From contig JAFJTR010000012.1 in the NCBI GenBank assembly GCA_022559985.1, positions 186,001 to 250,000 of the forward strand: a DNA stretch of 64,000 nucleotides, in the 5' to 3' direction. Both the position numbers and the translations under genes were made by a program. Source of the DNA: Parastagonospora avenae f. sp. tritici 18332-5. Taxonomy: Eukaryota; Ascomycota; Dothideomycetes; Pleosporales; Phaeosphaeriaceae. Each line of letters begins with the position of its first letter. The stretch's first letter is position 1. Below the pieces are notes generated by a model. The model did not search any database. It worked only from the letters and a program-made list of their open reading frames with translations, and was not told where the DNA came from. Positions 32,480 to 43,902 of the stretch are shown in pieces.

Positions 32480-35383
32480 GCGACGACCTTTTTCTCTCTA
32501 ACATCTGCGCATTAGCATTCAGTTCTGCATTCTCGGCGTTGCTGTCGAACTTTGATCGCGAACTCTGCGATGGTAGCGCAGTTGCTTCGGGCATCTGCAT
32601 ACCTCCGCCACACAAAAAGCATCTCCTACGTGTGCGTATACTGCATCTACCTTCTTCATCTACCCTTGACACCACTCCGAGGTCGGCGGCGCATCTTACC
32701 CCCCTAGTCTATATTGGATGGCTTCGGAGAGGGTCGACTTATCTGCTATTTTCTTGTTCTCTTTTTTGGGTATGACGGGTCATGACGATATGGTTGCATA
32801 TGCCCACAATTTCTCTCTTCAATCTACTTCAGTAATTCTGGCAAAGCATGCCGGACGAGGCTTCGTTCTGCAGAGGCTGAGAGCACTCGGTGCTCGAGCG
32901 ATCAGCAGCATATGGCGGGGTCCGATGGACGACCTTGGCATTCGACCAATGGCCTTTCCCGATTTTGCTTGTCTTTTTGTACATTTCGCCATACGTTGGC
33001 CAACGTTGCTCAACCATATTTTGCTCTTCTCTTCAATGCCCGCGTCGACGTGGCATGCTGCACTCCTTACAGGTGTCTTCACACCCCATCTCCTTATCAT
33101 GACAGCATGACGAATATCACGATCGGTCGGCGAGCTTCGGGTGTCTATGGATTTTCGGATTCGGGGTGCTCATGACGATTTCGACGACTTGCTCGAAGCT
33201 GAACGACCAATCCCTAATTTCTTGTATTTTGGCGGGGTTTGCTCTGGATCAGATGGAGGACTTGTTGGACGGAAGGCATCGACGTTTGTCTCTATACTTG
33301 ACACATCGGCTAGTTTGAACAAGAGGTCTAGAGCAGATTAGCTAGCTTTATGGAATGAACCTTTGACTGAACTCGAGTGCAATGAAGTGAGAAGTGAGAA
33401 GTGGTGAGAGTGCCAGGTAGATGTAATCAGCCCACGCGTGCACGCACACACGCCCCCTCTCCGCAAACGGCCGTGCCGTTAAGTGTGTTTCGTAGCGTGT
33501 CGTGCCCAAGCGTCATCACGCCCAGCCGTGCCGGTAAACCATAGTAAAGCTGAATCGATAGCCCAAAACCGCGTTGAAATGACGAAACAATGAGGAATGT
33601 GGTTGCACACATACTTCTCCCAAGCCCATAACCAAACCACCTTTTGAACCTTTCCCCGTACCTCACCGCACAAGCAAACTCTTCACTCCGCTTCAGCAAC
33701 ATGCCGTCCGTAGGAAACTAAGAAAGAAAAAAAATGTTACCCCCGCCCGCCCGCTCACCGAACAGAACATGCAAGACTCCACCCGTCAGCCTACACACTT
33801 CGGTCTCGGACATCTAGCGCGTGTCCCGCAGCCACTCACGGCGCACTTACATCAGCAGCGGCGGGCCCGCGGGCGTTGGTGCGACGCGTGGAGTGCTCGT
33901 CAGATGATAGCGCGCACGCGTGAGACGTGTCGGGCTGAGGTAATATCGCGCCACATTGGGCATAGTTGGGGAGGGATAGCGCGTCAGGTAGATGTTCTGG
34001 GCGGTGCGCTGCATGCAGTGTGTGAGGATTTGATTGAGGCGTGTCGCGCGTTTTGTGAGGGGTTGGTTTGACCGGTGGGAATGGAATGACTGCTGCATGC
34101 GTGGTGAGCACTGTGCATGCGTGTGGCGAGATTTTGTCTTCCCGTGTCAGTGATTAATAGCGTTCACACCTGCGCGATACACTTCTGCTGGCGCGTTTCG
34201 CGTCCCTTCTCCTCCCATGATCTGCAACGGCTCGTCGGAGTCTTGACGACACGCGTTGGAAAGATGTGGAAGTTTCTTTTTCGCGTCTGGATTTCAAGGT
34301 TTGGTTGACGAGATAGGGAGGGAGGGGGTTAGCGCCTTATCGTATGCTTGCCTGACTGCTTTCTCCTTTCTTCTCAGTAGCTTTTTCTTTCTATTTCCTG
34401 CCCGTCTACTTTCTCTTCTCGTGCCTTTTTCGCGTTTTTCTGCAGTCGATACGTAAGATCTATGTCAAGTGCCCCCGCTTGGTGTGGGTTTCGCCGATGG
34501 TAGGTACAGTGGCCGAGGCATCGAGAACCATTTTGGGGCCCAAGATAGTCGCCGTCCAGACCTTCCGGAAACCTCTCAAACGGCCCTATGGTAGCGAGAA
34601 CAGTTGTTTCCGGCGATTCTCCTAGTTTGGTTGCTTCGCGGTGTAATTGAGCCCAGGTCGACTGTGCCAGCTATGTCATGACCTCGGGAGCTAGGCATGC
34701 AGCTTCCACGCTCAATGGAAGTGCACTGCGAGTATCAGCATGCGGATCGATTCAGCTCATCTGCTCGATATTCGAGCCCGGGCGATTTACAACAACGGCC
34801 CGCCTTTGCTCCCGTGCCAGGTCGGTTTGGTGAGCATTCCTGTTGCTTCGAGATGTGGCATCGTTTATTGCCTCGGCATTTCCCATCTCGCAACAACGAT
34901 GGGCCAGCTGTGCGTATCGACAAGTACAAAGCACTGATTTCATTGTGATTGTGCGCCAGGAGTATACGAGGATGATGAGAATGAGACTTGCTTCAGTGGC
35001 AGCCGCTCCTCGAGCTCTCCATGCTAGGTGCCAAAACCAGGCCAGGTGTAAACTGACCACAAAAAAGGCTCGCGCGAGGTTTCAACACTCAATCACATCT
35101 TCGATCCTAGCTACGCATATTTCCTTGTAGTGGGCTTAAGAACGAGCCTGGCCCTTCAGCGAGAAAAAGGCTTTGCGTTGAGGAAGTTCTCGTCGAATTC
35201 GCGCCTGGCTTCCTGGCTTGGTTTCCGCACCCAACATGGGAGGACCAAACGACAGCGCGGTCAGGTGGGACGGGTACGCGATGCTTGACGCTTCCGACTT
35301 TACGCTGCACCTCCACAAGGGCAAATATGTGCTTTTTGGCAGCTTTGTTCATCATCTCACTTCATCATTAACAGTCGCGCACT
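32480..35383. other. Long intergenic region
   Basis: About 2.9 kb without a supported gene. It contains the 3' UTR of the preceding gene, GC-rich stretches with CGCG-type motifs (33770-34080), a strongly pyrimidine-rich tract at about 34350-34445, and only frames of up to 130 codons without domains. Confidence 0.45.
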
Positions 35384-36422
35384 ATGCTCTTAGATCAAGA
35401 TGTTCTACTGACACCAGAGGATCAGGATATCATGTAAGTCGAAGATAGGCTCGGATCACCGTATCGGCTTCTCTCATGACACGGATTCCATGCTAATAAT
35501 CCATAGTCACGCCCGCAACCAACGCATGTCCTCGCTGCTCAGTCTTTCCGCAGAAATGCGCAACAGCATCATAGGCTTCGCGTTGTACGAGTCTGGAGGC
35601 CTGCACTATCGATCCGACTTAGGCGGCATTGATCGCCTTTACGCCAGCTTGGACCTCGTGACGAAAAAGATGCGACACCCGTATGAATTTGAAGCCAACC
35701 AACTCAAATACGTCTGTCGTCAACTTTACCATGAAACCAAAGGGCGAGTTCTCGAGCTGAATACCCTTACCTTCACGCGTGTCGGTAGATTGCATCCATG
35801 TCCATTGCACCAAGTCAAAGATTTTTTCGCTACCGTCAGCGAAAGACGTACACAATTGCTGAGCTGTATCAACCTCAAAATCGTACCAGAACTCGAACGA
35901 GAACGCTGGGCATCAGCCGCACGCTGCTGCGTAGCACCAGCACCTCACATCACGCATCACTTCTACAACTGCGCCCGAACCATAGATTATCTTCGTGACA
36001 TTGACGTCGTTATGTTCGCGCGCCGGCACCCCCACATCATGTTCAACGTCGACATCACTCTGCCTCCTTACGGGAGTGTCAACCCTATACCGAGCACATA
36101 CGTAGTGCTGCGAGAGATCGCAACGCACCTCATCGTGTTTCGGGGTATGTGCCAAGAGATGACGAACCGCTTCATGATCTCTCCGCGCCGCGTGGAACAG
36201 AAGAAACTACTGCGCTTTGGCAACGCGGTCGAAGTATTGAATGTGCCCAACGTACACTTCAGGCTGCCGCAGAGTTGGGCGAATGTGGAGACGATGTTCA
36301 AGACGTGGAAGTGGCCAGAGTGCTTTTGTATGGCTTGTCTTGGATGGGTGTTTCGGTACTTTGAGGGTGGGATGAAGGGGTTGGAGGAGTGCTTTGAGGG
36401 ATGGGCCAGGGACGGGTTTTGA
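35384..36422 (+). CDS. ELRN-box family protein, copy 2
   Basis: Two exons, 35384-35433 and 35507-36422, are separated by a 73-nt intron with donor GTAAGT, branch CTAAT and acceptor TAG, giving 321 aa. The spliced N-terminus reads M-L-L-D-Q-D-V-L, then L-L-S-L-S-A-E-M-R-N-S-I-I-G-F-A-L (box 1) and N-Q-L-K-Y-V-C-R-Q-L-Y-H-E-T-K-G (box 2), and the protein ends in A-R-D-G-F. It is intact. Family function is unknown; no secretion signal. It is the first of four copies in 7 kb. Confidence 0.8.
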
Positions 36423-37144
36423 GGACCTCTCTTCTCGCAAATCATGACGTATTGGTTGTTCTCGAATTTCAGACTCTCATAGTTGGTTTCCTACTCCTCA
36501 CTCCCGCTCACATCATAACACACTTATCACCCGACCTATGCCAACTGCTCGGCTTACTCTCAATCTTGTAGTTCCACACCCTGCGCTCGCCATTGTTCCA
36601 GCGCTCCTGGCTACTCGCGCCAAACTCCTGCGCTTTCCCCTGCTTGGCTTGCGGCAGCTTGGCCATGTGATTTGGGCAAATACCCGGCTGCCACTTTTGG
36701 ACGTTTACCTGGCCGGACCACGGTTGCCGGTTACAAGGCACCGGGGGGTGGACCCATTGGGTGCATTCTGCGGGAGCGAACTTCGCGGCGGTGCAGCCGT
36801 GTCAAAGGTTTGAGAATGTCTTGCACATTTTTGGGATATTTTGACGCTGTTGGGACTGAGGTCGGCGTGATGTGGAAGGTAGAAGGTAGAAGGGCTGAGG
36901 GTAAGATGGAGATTAAGTATGCGCCGTTGTGTGAAGTATTGGAATTCACGGGATTCATGACTATGTTAGCTTTTATATTACTGAATTACTTCGAGTTCAC
37001 GAGAAGATGGCAAGTCACATTTGATGGTCACCTATTTGTTTTCATTGATGTACTGTCGACTGTATACTTCCCCTCCCCCATCGCTACTGCGAATACCGAA
37101 GCAGCTGAATAGTATTCAGCATGCAGATTCGAGAGTAATCTGCA
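36423..37144. other. Intergenic, possible relic exon on minus strand
   Basis: Mostly non-coding spacer between convergent family genes. A minus-strand open stretch (about 36508-36790) encodes a Cys/Trp-containing peptide described in the findings, but no start or splice pattern could be fixed. Confidence 0.4.
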
Positions 37145-38035
37145 TCAAATGCCTCGTTCAAAGACCCCCTTTACTAGCTCGACTCCGCCCGGTAGATCAT
37201 TTGACGTATTCACATCTAGCATATCAATGGCATCCGCTAGGTAATGGTCTTTGAAAACGACATCGTTGAGAGTCTTGCACGGCGGAAATGCGCGCAAGTT
37301 CTGAGGATACTCCTTCAGGTCGTCGAACTTGAGAACCTCCGTGTCTGCGTACCAGGTATCCACAGCTTTGTCAATCCACCATTGTTGCTCGTTGAGATCG
37401 GCGATCATTCGAGCAACGGCTTCTCGGTCGTTGCGGAAATGAATCGAAAACTCGTTCATCCGTTGAAAAATATCTGGCTCATGGGGGTCGAGCCACGAGT
37501 GTCGTAGCTTGACGGAGGTGTAAGGCTGTTGCTTGCAGAATTCCAATAGTGAAGCGCGATCGCTCGGCATACAGAACTTATGGTCATCGTAGTCTTGTTT
37601 GTGGTATATCGTAACGGTGGATATCTGGTTCAGAACGCTCTTCGGAAAACTTGTGGTGAATTCGATGAAATCGGGGATACCCTTTAAGAAGACTATTGCG
37701 TTGATGCTCATAGAAACACACTTCGTCTCGACATTGAGTTGGCGACACACGAATTTCAGCTGATTAAGCTCGCTTTTTGTGACTCCCAACAGCTGCGCAT
37801 CGAGCTCGTGTTCAAACTGGAGTCTTCCTTCGTATAGCCTATCCATTGTGGAGCTGTCGTCGTAGCTTTCGATCGCATACATCCGGTAGTGGAGCTTACC
37901 GCACTCTCGCGTAGATCTACAAGCAAGACCTTCGGGCGAGAAGAGCGCATGCTGATAGACCAGGTTCCTCAGCTCCGCTGGCAGACGGAGAAAGTAGCAG
38001 GTGCCATCGGCAGGAGCGATGCTTTGATCTGCCAT
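37145..38035 (-). CDS. ELRN-box family protein, copy 3
   Basis: A single exon gives 296 aa when started at the ATG at 38035 (M-A-D-Q-S-I-A-P); the frame is open further upstream to 38251, but those residues lack family similarity. Box 1 is F-L-R-L-P-A-E-L-R-N-L-V-Y-Q-H-A-L (about residues 16-32); box 2 is N-Q-L-K-F-V-C-R-Q-L-N-V-E-T-K. The C-terminus is F-E-R-G-I. The coding frame is intact. It is convergent with copy 2 and divergent from copy 4. Function unknown. Confidence 0.8.
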   Translation of the reverse strand: MADQSIAPADGTCYFLRLPAELRNLVYQHALFSPEGLACRSTRECGKLHYRMYAIESYDDSSTMDRLYEGRLQFEHELDAQLLGVTKSELNQLKFVCRQLNVETKCVSMSINAIVFLKGIPDFIEFTTSFPKSVLNQISTVTIYHKQDYDDHKFCMPSDRASLLEFCKQQPYTSVKLRHSWLDPHEPDIFQRMNEFSIHFRNDREAVARMIADLNEQQWWIDKAVDTWYADTEVLKFDDLKEYPQNLRAFPPCKTLNDVVFKDHYLADAIDMLDVNTSNDLPGGVELVKGVFERGI

Positions 38036-38769
38036 GACTTTGGGGGAGCAGACGGGTCTCGTGCAGACAATCGTGCGCACGGAAACTTGAGGCTGTTTGA
38101 GCTTTGTGGAATCAAGAGCAAACTTATGCAGAATAAGACTATGTAGCAGTAAGCTGCACGCTAAGTCATTAGTGCGCTTGGGCCGCCGGCGCCAACAGCA
38201 CAGAAGTGAAAGGGAACGCACGTTGCACTGATGCAGCCTCAGAGTTACCAAACAGCTCAGTTCAATTCATCTTCTACATCTATACTTCAATATTCCCTGT
38301 GTATTCCTGTCCCGCACAATGCGACAAGTTACGATTTGAATGCCAATCAAGCAACTGGTGACGTCACCATGACAGTATCAAGCGTGGAACTTTCGAACAC
38401 AAAACAATATCGCACGGCCTCCCTAATCAGTTCATATGGTATTCACATGGAGTTTGAACAGTCACCCAAGAAGACCTTCGCAATCACAGCAATGATCCGT
38501 GCCATATAGACCGTGTGTGAGCGTCGCCGCGGAGTTCGCCATTCTGTAATCATCAGGCGGACGCGGATGTCTATATCTACAGCAAGTGAGTTCAATAGAA
38601 AGACCGCTGCGTAGGCAATACGGCGAGCTCAGGTAAAATTCACCCTGAATTAGGAGAAAGCGTGTTCGGTACAAGTAGCGGCGCATCTCGCGGAAATTAC
38701 ATTTACCTCTCCAGCAACTCCACGTTTCTATCGCAAGAACTAAACACAATTCAAGTTCAACCCTCAAAC
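38036..38769. other. Divergent intergenic region between copies 3 and 4
   Basis: Presumably a shared or back-to-back promoter region of two family genes; no gene or distinctive motif recognised. Confidence 0.45.
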
Positions 38770-39609
38770 ATGGAGGTACCCTCGCCACTGCTTTCGTTGC
38801 CAGCAGAGCTTCGGAATAGAGTATACGAGCTGGTCTTGTCGGAGGCGGAAGGACTGGAATATGTCAGAGATGCGGCCAACCCTGGAAGACTGTGCCTGCA
38901 CTCACCACAAGTCGACATCAAGGATGCGGTTCCTGATCAGAACGAAGCCGTCCCAGCCGCACTCGCGTCAAAAGCACCTACAACTCATGGTATTCGCCTC
39001 ATTGCAAACCAGCTACAATATGTTTGCCGTCAACTACGTTTCGAAACAAAGTGCCTTGAGGTGCTTTACAACGCCATCACTTTCACAGATCCACATGCTG
39101 CGACGTTCAGGCTCTTCGTGGATAGTGTGCACCTCCAGCTCTATCTTCAGAACCACTCTCACGACTTCGTACTGAGACTACCCGAGGATCATAAATGGAC
39201 AACAAACATCTTCAGAGAGTTGGCAAGCTTCTTCCTAGCTTATCCGCGATGCACACTGACATTCCACCACCCGAAATTAGTGTCGCACAAGCCCTCATCT
39301 CTACTGTTCACAGCGCTTCTTGTCAAGTACGGCGCGCGCAACGATACGACGTTCTTGCCAAAGCTCACAGGCGACTTTGAGTTGCAACAACGCATCCTGA
39401 GTTTTTTGCCAATTCAACTCCGGAATCAGTTTGTTACCTCGCTGCCGGGAAATATTGTCATCTTTCCGTACGACACATTCGACGAGGCCGCATTCCGCGA
39501 TTCGTGCAAAAGCCACGCGGTCATTCGTATACTCCTACTGACTAAGATGGAAAGCGGTCTCGATGAGCTGGTGGCGGTAGCCAAGGATCTCTACTCACAC
39601 GGGTTCTGA
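38770..39609 (+). CDS. ELRN-box family protein, copy 4
   Basis: A single exon gives 279 aa from ATG 38770 (M-E-V-P-S-P-L-L-S-L-P-A-E-L-R-N-R-V-Y). The open frame extends upstream to a GTG codon without family similarity. Box 2 is A-N-Q-L-Q-Y-V-C-R-Q-L-R-F-E-T-K; an acidic/variable linker lies between the boxes. The C-terminus is Y-S-H-G-F. It is intact and the closest in layout to broken copy 5. Function unknown. Confidence 0.8.
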   Translation: MEVPSPLLSLPAELRNRVYELVLSEAEGLEYVRDAANPGRLCLHSPQVDIKDAVPDQNEAVPAALASKAPTTHGIRLIANQLQYVCRQLRFETKCLEVLYNAITFTDPHAATFRLFVDSVHLQLYLQNHSHDFVLRLPEDHKWTTNIFRELASFFLAYPRCTLTFHHPKLVSHKPSSLLFTALLVKYGARNDTTFLPKLTGDFELQQRILSFLPIQLRNQFVTSLPGNIVIFPYDTFDEAAFRDSCKSHAVIRILLLTKMESGLDELVAVAKDLYSHGF

Positions 39610-40630
39610 GCGGGTAAACGGGAGGGAAGAGAGCAGAGTTCCGCGCACGTGGGTTTTCACAGGAGAGATCAGAGCGAAGCGGAATGTAGTCTTGCATTGG
39701 TGCAAAAGCTACGTCGGTGTCAGATATGCAAATTAGGGAGAACGGGACTGCAAACGGAGAGAAGTTGCGTAGATCAGATGCGAGTGTCGGACTGGGTTTG
39801 CGGATTTGCGTTCGTATGATCGTTCGCCGATTAAAAGCCACATTTTCTAAAGCGACCCGATGTATTGCTCCTGAATCCAAGTCATCATCATGAACCATAC
39901 CTGTTCAGTTATACTAAATCTAATGCCAATACAATCGAGGGCTCTGTGCTACCACACTGCTGCCATATGCACATCAAGAAATAACACATGGAGGCGTTGC
40001 ATGTAAACCAGGATCCCCTCACCCAGTAGATCAAAAGCCACTGATGCACACATCCTTCCAGATCCTCGCCACCGCCCCATCATTGGTCAACGGTGGCGCA
40101 CCCGTAGCACGACTGGTCCCATTTCCCGGTTCGTCATGAATGCAACATCGAAGTTGCTATCCTCATCTGTGGCCCGTCCCGTGCATGCAGCATGCAAGAT
40201 ATATTGGTGGACCCTGGCTGAAGATCATTGGACCGGGTGAAGTCGTGCATCAAGTATGGCTTACTACAGCTTCGAGAACATGCAACCAAATGTCAAGAGA
40301 CTGATTATTTGGCTTTGGGAGTGAAGAAATGGTGGGTCGGCTGATGATCAGTACGGCAGGATACGAAGTCTGACCAAAGAGTGGAGCATAGTCGGTGTGT
40401 TTATGAGGGAAAATGGGACACTAGTGGGGAAATGGTAGCTAAAAGGGTTGTGAGTACGATCTCGGCTATCCTGAAAAAAAGGCCGGAGAAGGTCTTTTAT
40501 GGGATGTGGAGGCAACTGGCGGAAGAATAGGGAGAGTGCAGTACATAAGACGTTCATCACCACCTCACTATTCTTCAACTTACCATCATCCACTTCGCTC
40601 CATACCAACCACTCAACGCAATTGCCCAAT
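39610..40630. other. Intergenic / GH12 promoter
   Basis: About 1 kb without a supported gene; short frames only. The last 130 bases are a pyrimidine-rich leader before the GH12 ATG. Confidence 0.5.
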
Positions 40631-41494
40631 ATGATCTTCTCCATCATTGCCCTTCTACTTCCGTCCAGCACCCTCGCAGCACCAACCGAGCTCGCGACCC
40701 GCGCTACCTCTCAGTGCGGACAGTACCAATCCCAGTCTTCGGGCGCGTACACCCTCTACACTAACGGTTGGGGCTGGTCTTCAGGTACCGGGTCGCAATG
40801 CTCTCAAGTCGATAGCTTGAGCGGTAGTACTCTTGCTTGGTCGACGACATGGTCGTGGTCCGGTACTGCGAATCAGGTCAAGAGCTACACGAATGTTGAG
40901 ACGGGTTTCACCAAGAAACAGATCAGCACCTACACGAGTATGCCAACAACGTGGAAGTGGAGTTACACAGGCACTGATTTGAGGGTAAATGGTACGTAAT
41001 CCACCCAATCTACCTTCGTAGAGTAGGCTGATATAGTTGCAATTTTCCAGTAGCGTACGACACTTTCCTCGGCTCGTCTGCTAGCGGCAGCAACCTGTTT
41101 GAGGTCATGGTCTGGCTCGGAGTGTTTGGCGGCGTTTCGCCCTTGTCCGCCAATGGATATCCTTTCACGCCTGTTGCTACTGTGACCATCGGCGGAACCA
41201 TTTTCGATCTTGCGTATGGCCTCAACGGCTCTGTCAAAGTATACAGCTTTGTGGCGCGCGGAGGTGCGGCGACGAACTTCAGTGCGGACTTGGTATATTC
41301 TGAGCTAACCATAGTGAGGATGAAGAGGCTGATCATTGATACAGAACCTGTTTTTTAAGTACTTGCTGGCGAACTATGCGAGCAATGGGTTCACAAACAG
41401 CTTGTATCTGCAGACTGTGCAAGCAGGCACAGAGGTGTTTACGGGAAGCAGCGCAAAACTGACCACGACCGCATATTCCATTGCTATAAACTGA
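40631..41494 (+). CDS. GH12 secreted endoglucanase/xyloglucanase
   Basis: This is a secreted glycoside hydrolase family 12 enzyme cleaving beta-1,4-glucan or xyloglucan of plant walls. Three exons (40631-40991, 41051-41292, 41345-41494) give 250 aa, the usual GH12 catalytic size, with no carbohydrate-binding module. Signal peptide M-I-F-S-I-I-A-L-L-L-P-S. The nucleophile is the Glu in F-E-V-M-V-W-L-G (spliced residue about 141) and the acid/base Glu lies in Q-A-G-T-E-V-F near the C-terminus. Aromatic-rich N-terminal half (N-G-W-G-W, T-W-S-W-S-G) matches substrate-cleft strands. It lies between family copies 4 and 5 and 1.5 kb from a GH131 gene. Confidence 0.92.
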
Positions 41495-41849
41495 TAGTCA
41501 TTCATGGTGTTATTGTTAGCAAGTGTATATAGTACACACGTATCAAATTTGGTATCCAGGTACCCAAGGCACGATCGATTTCTCTGAACGCCCTCAGTGT
41601 CATCAACTTGTCCGTGTGTCATATCGCGGAGTGGAGAAAGGCTGTTCCTGTTTCACCGCGTGTCCAGCTCCGTTGTCTTTGGCGCTAACTTCCCGGAAAT
41701 GAACCAGGAGGTAAACGCAAGCTGGAGAGCAAACGCGTGTACTAACCCCTTGGCACTGACGCTAGTAAAGCCTACCAACCTACCCAACCTACCCGATTCC
41801 GAGTCTTTTCTCTCACCTATTCCACTGTCTCCAACGCCACTTGACCGCG
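41495..41849. other. Intergenic
   Basis: Spacer between GH12 and broken family copy 5; includes a short direct repeat of CCAACCTACC units near 41776-41797. No gene seen. Confidence 0.5.
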
Positions 41850-42747
41850 ATGCATTTACTCGATCTTCCTGGCGAAATTCGCAACTTCATCTACGAATAC
41901 GTCCTTACGGAAGACAAGGGCGTTAGCTACTATTTAGATGAGATGGATATCGGCTGGCTATGTTTACACGATGAGCCCAAAGCGAAAACGCTGCAGGCGG
42001 AGAAAGAGCGGGAAACACCCCCGCGAGGGCGACAACACGCAAGAGATACAAATTCCGGAGTCGGAGCGCCCGTCGACCATTGGAGTCAAGCAGCAAGATA
42101 TTCAATGTGAGCGCAAGCACATTGGCATCTCGCGAGGAAAACACACAATTGCCAACCAACTCCAATTCGTCTGCCGACAGCTCACAGACGAAACACGTGG
42201 GCTGGGTCTGCGGTACAACACCATCCGGTTTCATGGGCATCAACCAGCATCGCCCAGCGATGAATGTGTAAATTTTATACGAATGTTGCCCTCTACAGAG
42301 GTGCAACACATTCGTGTACTAGTTTTGGAAAGGCTCGCACCCAAAAAGACCTTACAGATCCTCCTCGACTTCTGCTTTGCCCATCCAACCGCCAGAGTCC
42401 ATGTCGACGTTCCTGAACTACCCTTCAAACACCTGCTCACCATCGTTCTCATATTCGAATACATCTTGGGAAAGAGGTCGCCATACATCGATTCCATCAT
42501 CGTAGATGTATCCGTACGAAGACATCGCGAATCAATTAGAAGAGTTTGTACACTCAAGGGCTTTACGCGGTTCTCCAGCTGTCCCAGCAACTTTCTGGTC
42601 TACCTAAGAGAAGCAAATATTGATTCAATGGAATTACGGCATGCAGTCAACAATGATGCCAAACTGTGCTCTCTAATTTCGGGTGCGCCAGGAGGACTAG
42701 ATGCGTTTGTAACGTTTGCGAAAGACATAATCGACAACGGATTTTGA
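41850..42747 (+). pseudogene. ELRN-box family, copy 5, frameshifted
   Basis: The first frame starts at 41850 with M-H-L-L-D-L-P-G-E-I-R-N-F-I-Y-E-Y-V-L (box 1) and runs to about 42020. The rest, with N-Q-L-Q-F-V-C-R-Q-L-T-D-E-T-R-G-L (box 2) and ending I-D-N-G-F, is in the frame one base ahead. The switch can be placed in the C5 run at 42018-42022: four C would make the gene open throughout. No GT-AG intron fits without removing box 2. About 299 codons in total. Either a recent pseudogene or a homopolymer sequencing error. Confidence 0.7.
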
Positions 42748-42953
42748 GCATGGTGAGCATGGATAGGTGATGAGATTGATCGTCTCGTAATGTATGTCAA
42801 GGAAAGGGCCTTTGGGATCCATGTAGCCATTGTGGGAACAATTGAAGGTCCGAAAAGTTTTATGTCGGGTTTTGTGATTTGTATGCACCGGTTCCAAAGC
42901 TATTTACAAAAAAGAAAACATGTCCAGCGCGTCCCTTCCTTCCACACAGTACT

Positions 42954-43902
42954 TTATGCAGCGGGACTAGCGACGGAAGTAGTGAGCGTGCCGCTCTCAA
43001 TGTATGTGCCAGAAAAGAACCAGTCTTCAGCACCCGTACCATCGTTGCCCTGGCGAGGAAGACGAAGGACACCAAGATGCCAGTCGGCGCCATTGCTAGA
43101 TGTGCTTGTAGAGAAAGGTCCAGCGGTCTTGACTAGCGAAGAGTTTCCGGTCGAGTGCCAGAACGTAACTTGGTTCGATCCAAAGTTGATCTCATAAGCA
43201 ACGTTGTGCCACTCGTCTGCCTTGAGCTCGACCTTCCACTTGCTCTGGCCGCCCACCATCCACTGCAGGTTGGTGTTCGAAGTACCGGACTCACCGTTGA
43301 CCCATCCGTACTTCAGCTCCGTGAAGTGACTCTCGAAGAAGCAGATCTGGTGCTCGTTTGTCGCACTGGGGACGTTGGTGGTGCTTCTCTTGATAGAGAA
43401 GTGGTAGTATACGGTGCCCTGGTTGATGGCAGCCTTTGTTTGCGGGATGAGCTCAGTGCGCCACATATCCTCGTACAGTATTAGCACGCCTGTCAAAATG
43501 TGACCTCGGGCATGCTCACCGAGTTCCACTTGGCTGTACTATCGATGGTGATCTTAGCACCTTGCTTCGACCCAGTGTCGCCAGGGTTCTTGTAAGATGG
43601 GCTCAGATTGACATATTTTGAGGTGGCACCTAAGAACGACAGTGAGTAGATGTGCCAAGGTGGCCAAATACGAAGAAGCCTTACCTGAACCATGAATGTA
43701 GTATTGGTAGTTGCCCACCTGGTTTGCCCACGACCACTTGTCAAGGTCCGCAGAAGAGCTCATCTCATTGAATCGACCATCCCAAAGAATAGTGCCTGTA
43801 AATAATCAGCTCGCCGCAATGGAGCTCAGGCTATATAAGCAAAAGCATACCCGCAGACACTGCGCTCACCAGCGCATTGACGATAGCAAGTTTTCCAAAC
43901 AT
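42954..43902 (-). CDS. GH131 secreted beta-glucanase
   Basis: This is a secreted glycoside hydrolase family 131 protein, a fungal-only family with beta-1,3/1,6- and beta-1,4-glucanase activity. Four exons (43902-43851, 43795-43685, 43629-43520, 43469-42954) give 262 aa. The signal peptide starts M-F-G-K-L-A-I-V-N-A-L-V-S-A-V-S-A and is followed by G-T-I-L-W-D-G-R-F-N. Core motifs are D-K-W-S-W-A-N-Q-V-G, R-T-E-L-I-P-Q-T, H-Q-I-C-F-F-E-S-H-F-T-E-L-K-Y-G and A-D-W-H-L-G-V-L-R-L-P. The third intron (50 nt, GTGAGC donor, CTAAT branch) seems to use a GAG acceptor. No CBM1 or linker. Probably plant-wall degradation together with the nearby GH12. Confidence 0.9.

Noticed and set aside
37145..38251. 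Longer N-terminus for family copy 3
   Set aside because: The 72 upstream residues lack family similarity; the ATG at 38035 gives the usual short lead before box 1.
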